From assembly GCA_964385635.1 (NCBI GenBank), contig CAYLPU010000140.1, positions 1 to 10,704 of the forward strand: a DNA stretch of 10,704 nt. Reading direction: 5' to 3'. A program made the position numbers and the translations under genes. The notes beneath the pieces are model-generated. The model was not told the DNA's origin. It made no database searches and saw nothing but the letters and a program-made list of their open reading frames with translations. This document shows positions 1 to 6,400 of the stretch, in pieces. Origin of the DNA: CAYLPU01 sp964385635. GTDB lineage: Bacteria > Chloroflexota > Anaerolineae > B4-G1. The stretch's first letter is position 1. Every line of letters begins with the position of its first letter.

Positions 1-5
1 GAGAA

Positions 6-1118
6 TCACAATAAACACAGCCTCAAGTGGTACAGCTTTTTGGGGGAACTTCCCAGGGAGAGCAGTCCCCAGCCGGGGTCGCGCCCCTGCCGTACCCAGA
101 AGTCATCCGCCCGCGCGTCAATAGGGCCATCGTGGGCCTGCAGCCAGCCTCGCCACTCGTCCTCACTTTCCAGTGTCGCCAGGGCATCCTGGATGTGATC
201 CCAGAGGGCATCCTGCACGTTGGCAAAGGTTGCCCGGAGCGTCAACCCGAGGTCTTTGGGCAGACCCACGGCCCAGCGGGTCATGTCGTAGCGAGCTTGA
301 AGCTCATCCGCCAGGCGTGCGTAGACTGCCCCATAGGTGGTGCTGCCCTGCCAGCGGGTGACAAAGGCCCAGCAGCGTTCACGATACATTGGCTCGGCCA
401 GCCGCTCGGTGTAGGGAAAGTCCGGTGGCTCCAATCCGTGCTCGCGGAGGTTCGTCTCCGCCTGGGCGTAGGCGCAGGTGAGGATCAGCTGGGCGGCCAG
501 GCGGCGGGCGGTCTCCTCGGGGTCGTCCTCCGACGTCGCCGACAGGCCATAGGCGCTCTCCAGTTGGGCGAAGAAGAGACCGTCGAGTTTCTCGCGTCTC
601 AGCTCAGCCAGCGTGGCCTCCGGCTGGGCCAGGAAGCGAAGCAGAATGTCGTCAAAGTTGCCCAGCAGCGTCTCCCGAGCGCGCTCCAGGTTGGCCAGGT
701 TGTACTCCCAGAAGGCGCGCCCCTTGCCCACCGAGCGGGCGGCCAGCCGCGGCAGGAGGGTCCGCAGTTCGTGGGCCACCTGCGGGTCATCAGGGAAATC
801 CAGGCCCTGGCGGCGCAGGAACTTGTAGAGCCTTTTGCGGAAGACCAGGCTTGTGGCGAAGAAGGGACGTAGCGTCTCAGCGTTCTCGTCTTCAAAGCGT
901 AGGGGGAGGTAGACGACAGTTCGCTCGCCAAGGGCGCGGTGGATCAGCCGGTAGCGGATCGGGAGCAGGCTGCCCTCGTAGCGCCAGAGGTCCAGGTCAG
1001 TCAGGTGATCCAGCAGGGCGCTGTACTCTCCGTCGGGGTCGAACCATAGGACGATGTCGTGGTGGTCGGCCTGGGCAAACCAGCGCTGAAACTCCTCGGT
1101 CAGGGCTTGAATGAGCAT
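6..1118 (-). CDS. pglZ: BREX protein PglZ, N-terminal region, with probable frameshift at its 3' end
   Basis: 370 residues from the ATG at 1118 (373 from 1127). PglZ is a core BREX protein with a C-terminal alkaline-phosphatase-like domain and is usually about 800 residues or more. The visible part has the family N-terminal pattern: DIVLWFDPDGEY (about 21-32), a LWRYEGSLLPIRYRL segment (44-58) and VVYLPLRFE (68-76), then a long helical region. The frame ends at TGA (6-8) after KKLYHLRLCLL, with no catalytic domain. One base away, the frame at 1-36 reads AVPLEAVFIVIL and stays open to the window edge. AVFIVIL fits the first hydrophobic strand of the PglZ domain, which should be followed by the metal-binding Asp. 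The switch point would be the CCCCCAAAAAG tract. So this is either a broken pglZ, a recoding site, or a base-calling error. The N-terminal identity is fairly firm. Confidence 0.75.
   Translation of the reverse strand: MLIQALTEEFQRWFAQADHHDIVLWFDPDGEYSALLDHLTDLDLWRYEGSLLPIRYRLIHRALGERTVVYLPLRFEDENAETLRPFFATSLVFRKRLYKFLRRQGLDFPDDPQVAHELRTLLPRLAARSVGKGRAFWEYNLANLERARETLLGNFDDILLRFLAQPEATLAELRREKLDGLFFAQLESAYGLSATSEDDPEETARRLAAQLILTCAYAQAETNLREHGLEPPDFPYTERLAEPMYRERCWAFVTRWQGSTTYGAVYARLADELQARYDMTRWAVGLPKDLGLTLRATFANVQDALWDHIQDALATLESEDEWRGWLQAHDGPIDARADDFWVRQGRDPGWGLLSLGSSPKKLYHLRLCLL
37..46 (-). other. Homopolymer tract at the apparent pglZ frameshift
   Basis: TTTTT (37-41) directly followed by GGGGG (42-46), read as CCCCCAAAAA then G on the coding strand. 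One extra base here would join the PglZ N-terminal frame to the open frame that reads AVFIVIL. The coding-strand CAAAAAG in frame as C AAA AAG is a weak relative of -1 slippery sites. Confidence 0.6.
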
Positions 1119-1127
1119 AGGTTTCAT

Positions 1128-1135
1128 CTCCCCCT
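1128..1135 (-). promoter_or_regulatory. Ribosome binding site of pglZ
   Basis: AGGGGGAG abuts the ATG at 1127 but ends 9 bases before the in-frame ATG at 1118. The spacing favours 1118 as the start. It lies in the 30-base gap after the glycohydrolase gene. Confidence 0.5.
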
Positions 1136-1157
1136 ATATTCTGTGCACAACCATTTC

Positions 1158-2552
1158 TCAGAGCAGTCGATCTTGGGCTGGAATCCAAAGAGGGCTCTTG
1201 TCCAGGTCTCGGATAGCAAACTTGGCACTCTGACCACGATCAAAGATAACTCGAACAAGGACTACCTCCTTGTCGCGTGGCGTCATTTGACGATCGACTG
1301 TCTGGACACGTCCATAACCCAGCGCCCCATGATACACACGCTCGTTCGCTTGAAACTGAGGATTAGGGCCTTTGGCGATTTCTGCCTCCCGGTGCTCGTC
1401 AGGGTTGAGCGGGATAATAGGACGGCGATCGGCAATAGCAGCCAGGCGCTCTCCTATGTGCATCAAGTAGGAACCGTCTTGTATCCCCTTTCTCCATCGC
1501 GTGGGAATAGCTTCTACCCCGTTCAGACATCCGGCAAGACCGCCAGCAAAGGCCGCGATCGAGTCGGTATCGGATCCAATCGCATTGACAGCGTTGACGA
1601 TTGCCTGCTCGACCTCGTTAGGCGCGATGGCAAAGAGGTATATTCCGGCGGCAACTGTGCCCAGGCCGGAGCCCTTCGTGGCACGAGAGAAGCATCCCAG
1701 GTCCGTCAGGGCGCTGATGATCGGAGAATGATCGCGCACCGCCTTGTACACTCTCCTCAGGCGTTCGATCGCTTCCTCGCGGGTGTCCTCAAACACTTCG
1801 CAGAAGGTCTTGCGTGGGCCGCGCTCCTCATTCCAGATGTTCTGCCATACTCGAATGGGTTCGTCATTTGGTATGCTGAGCGACTTGACGAATGAAGCCA
1901 GCTTCTCAACGAACGTCAGAGGCTCAAGCGAATTACTGACGGTCAGCAGAGCGCTCAGGGCATAGCCATACAGAAGCGCACCCCAAATCGCTCGCGGATG
2001 ACCGTGGCTGATGATGGCGTTGGCCCAGATGTCCTTCTCGGCCTGCGTGTTCCAACCAGGATTGACTAACGCAATCGGAGCGACCCGCATAGCCGCGCCG
2101 TTTGCACCACTGTCGCGGCAATCAACCCTGTGCCCCCGGACCGTCTGCTGAAAGAAGTTACTGCTCCAAGTCGCTTTCTTGCGCTGGATGGCTTGAGCTG
2201 CCTTCTTCACCGTCCTGCCTGCACCGCGAGCGTAGTCCAGCCAGGAGGGAAACTCGAGTTCTGCGAAACGGACAGCATCAAAGTGTCCCTGATCGGTGGT
2301 GCAGCGAGCAGTGCAAAGCGCCAACTGCGTATCGTCTGAGTATTCACCAGGGAGAATCTCATCAGTGTAACCGTGGAAGCGGCCTCCGACTCGCTTCGAC
2401 CACGCCACAAAGTCAGTTATTTGGGTCATACCGTACCTGCGCTCAGTATCGGCTGGTGATTTCTCGAACTCGGTGATCCAGCCTAGTGCGTCGCCTATTG
2501 CACTGGCAATCAATGATCCTTGGGTTTGGTGTTGAAGAGACATATGCTGCAT
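1158..2552 (-). CDS. ADP-ribosylglycohydrolase (ARH/DraG family) with C-terminal Tudor-like domain
   Basis: 464 residues. The main part (about 8-375) is an ARH/DraG hydrolase that removes ADP-ribose using two metal ions. Visible motifs are GDALG (20-24), YSDDTQ (71-76, metal ligands Ser72-Asp73-Asp74), GANGAAMRVAP (149-159), HGHPRA (183-188) and GSDTDSIAA (326-334, ligands Asp328 and Asp330). All expected metal ligands are present, so the enzyme should be active. The tail (about 400-455: NERVYHGALGYGRVQTV ... VRVIFDRG ... FAIRDL) looks like a UvrD/CarD-type Tudor barrel, a domain that can bind proteins such as RNA polymerase. The gene follows darT by 7 bases, so it is the obvious candidate antidote, taking the place normally held by a DarG macrodomain or NADAR protein (inference). 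A second ATG at 2543 is possible; neither has a clear Shine-Dalgarno site. Confidence 0.85.
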   Translation of the reverse strand: MQHMSLQHQTQGSLIASAIGDALGWITEFEKSPADTERRYGMTQITDFVAWSKRVGGRFHGYTDEILPGEYSDDTQLALCTARCTTDQGHFDAVRFAELEFPSWLDYARGAGRTVKKAAQAIQRKKATWSSNFFQQTVRGHRVDCRDSGANGAAMRVAPIALVNPGWNTQAEKDIWANAIISHGHPRAIWGALLYGYALSALLTVSNSLEPLTFVEKLASFVKSLSIPNDEPIRVWQNIWNEERGPRKTFCEVFEDTREEAIERLRRVYKAVRDHSPIISALTDLGCFSRATKGSGLGTVAAGIYLFAIAPNEVEQAIVNAVNAIGSDTDSIAAFAGGLAGCLNGVEAIPTRWRKGIQDGSYLMHIGERLAAIADRRPIIPLNPDEHREAEIAKGPNPQFQANERVYHGALGYGRVQTVDRQMTPRDKEVVLVRVIFDRGQSAKFAIRDLDKSPLWIPAQDRLL

Positions 2553-2559
2553 CTAATCT

Positions 2560-3426
2560 TTATAGACTGTCGCCGCGCAGGCGTTCCAGGCTTGGGTAGT
2601 AGCCTTTCTTGATACACACCTTTCTGATCAACGGATCTGTCCGTTCCAGCCCGCACAGTTCCCAGGCTCGCTCAAAAGCATCTTGACTGTAGAACGCTAT
2701 TATCTTGACATCATCGAGAGGAATGCAGTCGCGCACCAGTACCTCGGCTTGAACATCGACTGGTTTTCTCTCATCGGGCGCTGGAAACAGAGCATCGAAG
2801 TGGGCCAAGTCGGCCCAGGTTGGCAATTCCGAGGCGATGATATCGCGGCTTGCGCTGTTCTTGGGCGAGAAACACGTCCCCTCATACCAGATCACGCGAG
2901 GCGCCACGACGAGCACAGTCGGTGGATCCGGCAGCTTTATCATCACGCTGCTCAACATCTTCCATTGGTTTGTGATGCTCAGGCAGATATAGTCAGCGCC
3001 GAGGATTCGCTCTTTTTCTGGATTGCCCCAACTGTTGCGCAAATATCTTACGCCACGTTCGTCCATCTGTCGTCTGGAGAGGACACCGCCGGCGGCGACG
3101 ATTCCGGCGAGGTTATCCAATGGCGTAAAATGATACAGTTCGCGCAGATGACGCTTTCTCACATTGGTTTGAAAGATGATCCAATTTGGTTTCAATTCGA
3201 CGCCTGGCGGCACCGGACTGTAAACCGCGGCTTCCTTGACAACGAGCCCCATTTGCCTGACGACTGTCAGAACCGTCTCCACATCTACCTGTTGATCGGG
3301 CAGAATAAACCTACCCAGGGCTGCCAAAGCGATCTGCACTTGAGTAACACTCACTCCTATGCACTTGGCAAGTTCGCGAGGTGTAGTGAGCTTGACTTCC
3401 TCAATAATGATGGCGAGATTCTTCAT
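2560..3426 (-). CDS. darT: DarT-like DNA ADP-ribosyltransferase with N-terminal IF2_N-like domain
   Basis: 288 residues. The C-terminal part (about 95-260) fits the DarT/DUF4433 family, which uses NAD+ to ADP-ribosylate DNA bases and acts as a toxin or phage-defence effector. ELYHFTPLDNLAGIVAAGGV (97-114 region) is the NAD-binding HxT...NL..I..GG segment. DYICLSITNQWKMLSS (145-160) fits the central strand, and VQAEVLVRDCIPL (225-237) carries the Glu (E228) at the position of the family catalytic Glu. Residues about 13-60 (LTTPRELAKCIGVSVTQVQ...) resemble the small IF2_N/winged-helix-like fold and are an addition to plain DarT. The gene lies 17 bases after pglX and 7 bases before the glycohydrolase gene. 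GC is about 50% in a sample, lower than pglX and pglZ flanks. All catalytic marks appear intact, so toxicity would need control. The modified base is unknown. Confidence 0.75.
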   Translation of the reverse strand: MKNLAIIIEEVKLTTPRELAKCIGVSVTQVQIALAALGRFILPDQQVDVETVLTVVRQMGLVVKEAAVYSPVPPGVELKPNWIIFQTNVRKRHLRELYHFTPLDNLAGIVAAGGVLSRRQMDERGVRYLRNSWGNPEKERILGADYICLSITNQWKMLSSVMIKLPDPPTVLVVAPRVIWYEGTCFSPKNSASRDIIASELPTWADLAHFDALFPAPDERKPVDVQAEVLVRDCIPLDDVKIIAFYSQDAFERAWELCGLERTDPLIRKVCIKKGYYPSLERLRGDSL

Positions 3427-3432
3427 GCGGGC

Positions 3433-3438
3433 AATATA
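3433..3438 (-). promoter_or_regulatory. Possible -10 box for leaderless darT transcription
   Basis: TATATT on the minus strand lies 6 bases before the ATG at 3426, where a Shine-Dalgarno site would be expected but none is seen. A start of transcription at or beside the ATG would fit a leaderless message. No good -35 box lies 16-18 bases upstream, so support is weak. Confidence 0.25.
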
Positions 3439-3443
3439 TTGGG

Positions 3444-6400
3444 TTACACTACCTTCCTGTACCGCAACACCCCCGCCTCCTGCAGCGGCGTGAGGTTGAC
3501 CTTCACCCCGTCGTCCAACACCGGGTCGTAGACGCCGTTCCGGAATGGCCCCTCCGCCCAGTCGGGGATATCACACTCGACCTGGGCCTGAATGACAGCC
3601 AGCAACCGCTTCTCGAACTCGGCCAGGTCGTCCAGGATAGTCTCGGCCTGCTCGATACGGCGGGCGTTGTTCTCAGCCTTGGCCGACGCCAACTCCGCCT
3701 CGGCTGCGCGGCGGCGGGGCCAGAGGTAGAGCGTCTGCACCTTGCGCAGCGTGTCCTGGTCCAGTTTGTGGATGTGGAGGAAGCAGGCAAAGGTGTTGGA
3801 CGGACTGGCCAGGTGCCAGACGACGGGTCTGCGCTTATAGAGCCTGACGTGCCACTTGAAGAAATCGCGGTCCAGCCAGGCCTCGATATCGCGGCCCAGG
3901 ATTTTTTTGATCTCCGGCTCCATCCAGAAGGCGGCCTGCTCGCCGAACTCGGCCTCCAACCCCCGGCGGACCTCGTCGAGTGCGGTGGGCTGGCCGGTGC
4001 CGGGGGTGAGGGGGAGGATGCCATCCCGCTTCTTCTTGAGGACCTGGAGGAGGAAATAGGAGATGAGGCGGCGGACGTGCTCGCACCGTTTCTCCTCGTC
4101 CGACTTGCGTTCCAGTTGGGGCCAGACCAGTTCCGGCGGCCGGTCGCCCAGTTCCCGCTCAATGAGGGCGCGGTCCTCGGGGGAGATTTCGTACAGGTCG
4201 TAGATGGCCTCGTCAATCTGGGCCTGGAGTCCTTGCAGGCGGGCGTCGGCGGCGGTTTCGGTGGCGCGGACTGTGTCCAGGAGGGATGAGAGTGTGGGGG
4301 TGTGGGGGTGTGGGGGAGTGGGTAGGTCAAGTTCGGCGGTCAGCGGTTGGCCGTCGGCGGTCGTGCCTGCCAGCAGCGTGGACCGATGGGCCTGGACGAG
4401 CCAGGGGGCGTCGAAGCGGGTGCAGGTTTCGTTGCCGGTGTCCCAGAAGGCTCTGATGTTGTGGGCGATCTTTGCTGTGGAACCAAGTTTCTCTTGCAAC
4501 AGTGACCCTGGTTGACTGAAGGGCAATTGACCGACGTAGCCAGATGTCTTGTGTTGCCCACACAGAGTGTTGACGGTGTAGTGCATCAAGCTGCTGTTGA
4601 GCAATGACAAGAGCGGCCACAGAAGGCTATAGTCGTTAGGAAACAGGCAATGCCCTTCATGTGTGAAAGCATGACCTTCTGGCAAGTGTTGAAGACTGAT
4701 CAAATCCGTACGTTTGCCCCAAGTGATTCCTTCCTTGAACTGCAAGTGCTCGTTACGCATTCCTCTCAGAGTCTTGATTGCTTCAGCTTCATTCTCGTAC
4801 AAAATAAGGTACTGGTTATCACGATAAAAAGGGGAGTAACCCCCTCCATTAGCCACAGGTACCCACCTCTTGCGCCTTCCCACGTTCTTCGACTCAATCT
4901 CCCAGTGAGCTCGAAGAAAACGCTTTGCATCATTGGGGTGTATACCCTCCTTGGCCGTCCCCACGTTTGGGTCCAATGAAAGAAACTCGCGAAACATTCT
5001 GCGAACAGACTTAGGAATCCAGTATGCGAAAGATGCGTTGGGATACGATTCGAAGTCGGACATAGAGACCACAAACGCCCGCATTTCACTCAAGGGAACA
5101 GCCGCTTCTTCCAAGTTGATTTCCTCAGGAGCTCTGAAAAAGACCGCTTCGGATTGATCGCCTTGTGCACCAACCACAATAGTAGAAACTTCCACATTTG
5201 CGTCATCGAGAACATCCCACCCAAGATCAGTAAACGCCACTACACGACCCTGCCCTAGCAAGACTTTTCTCCGAAACTTCTCATAGGTCATCTTCAGCAG
5301 GAATGTCCGGTCGAGAACTGCTCCCAGAAAGCCCTTGGGCACAAAGTCACTTAGGCCCCTCTCAACGAAAGCGCAGAGTAAATTACTGCAGAATGCTCTA
5401 TAGCTCCGGTTCAGGTATGCCTTCGCGTTGCCTAACGTGCTTCCAAACGGCGGATTCATCACCATCACATCATAATCGTTGAGAAACACATCCAGTAGAT
5501 GCACGGTCTTCTCTGCTTCCTCGGCGAAGAGTTGAGCGTTGAGGTCGTGGGTCTGGAGCGCATCGGCGGCGAAGGCGCGCAGGTCGTCCAGCAACCGGGC
5601 CAGCGTGTAGTGCGCCCCCCACTCCTCCGGCACGGCGCCGGCGGTCTCGGCCAGGGAGAACTGGCGCACGGGCGACTCAAGGCCGGGCAAGCCCCGCTGC
5701 CGCTCGGCGTCCCAATCCTGCACCGCCGCGTGGCCGGCTCTGGACAAGATCTCCCGCAGCCGCTCCTCCACCCGCAGGAGGCTGCCCACCTCGGCCACGT
5801 TCGCCATCTCGTCCAGTACCTGCCGCACCGCGCCCTGCACCACTTTGTCGTCCCCATACTGGTCGAGGAAGCGCTGGCGAGCGCCGTCGGCGGGAAGGAC
5901 CGCATCGGCCACAACCAGGTTGACGTGAGAAATGTGGGCCCTGGGGCTCGCGGTCCCTTCGGCCTGGCTCAGGGCAAGATTGGCCTTGATGAAGAGGCTC
6001 AGTCCGGCCAGTTGCACCGCCCGCAGGTCAATGTCCACGCCGTAGAGGTTGTACCGCAGGATGGCGGATGGGATTTCGGATTGCGGAATTCGGATTATGG
6101 ATTGCGAACTGCTGCCCCCCTGCTCCTGGGCGTAGAATTCGTTGAAGTCGCGGTAGATCTCCTGGAAAACCTCGAAGGCGTAATGCCCAAAATGCATCGT
6201 CCCACAGGCGGGGTCAATCAGGCGAATGTCTTGAGGGCGCTTTGGCTCGCGACGCGGCGGTGCCTTGGGATCGTTGATCGGCGAATCCGGGTCTAGCCGA
6301 AACGCTCCCTCTCCCCGTCTCCTTGTCTCCTGGTCTCCTTGTCCCCTTGTCTCCTGGTCTCCTTGTCCCCTTGTCTCCTGGTCTCCTTGTCCCCTTGTCT

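Noticed and set aside
1059..1895. 278-codon plus-strand open frame over pglZ start and the glycohydrolase
   Set aside because: Spans two genes and their gap in antisense; the minus-strand frames carry clear family motifs and this one carries none.
1158..2552. DarG macrodomain antitoxin next to darT
   Set aside because: No macrodomain pattern is present; the motifs are clearly those of the ARH/DraG fold.
2683..3531. 282-codon plus-strand open frame opposite darT
   Set aside because: Runs antisense across the darT gene and into pglX, with no recognisable motif.
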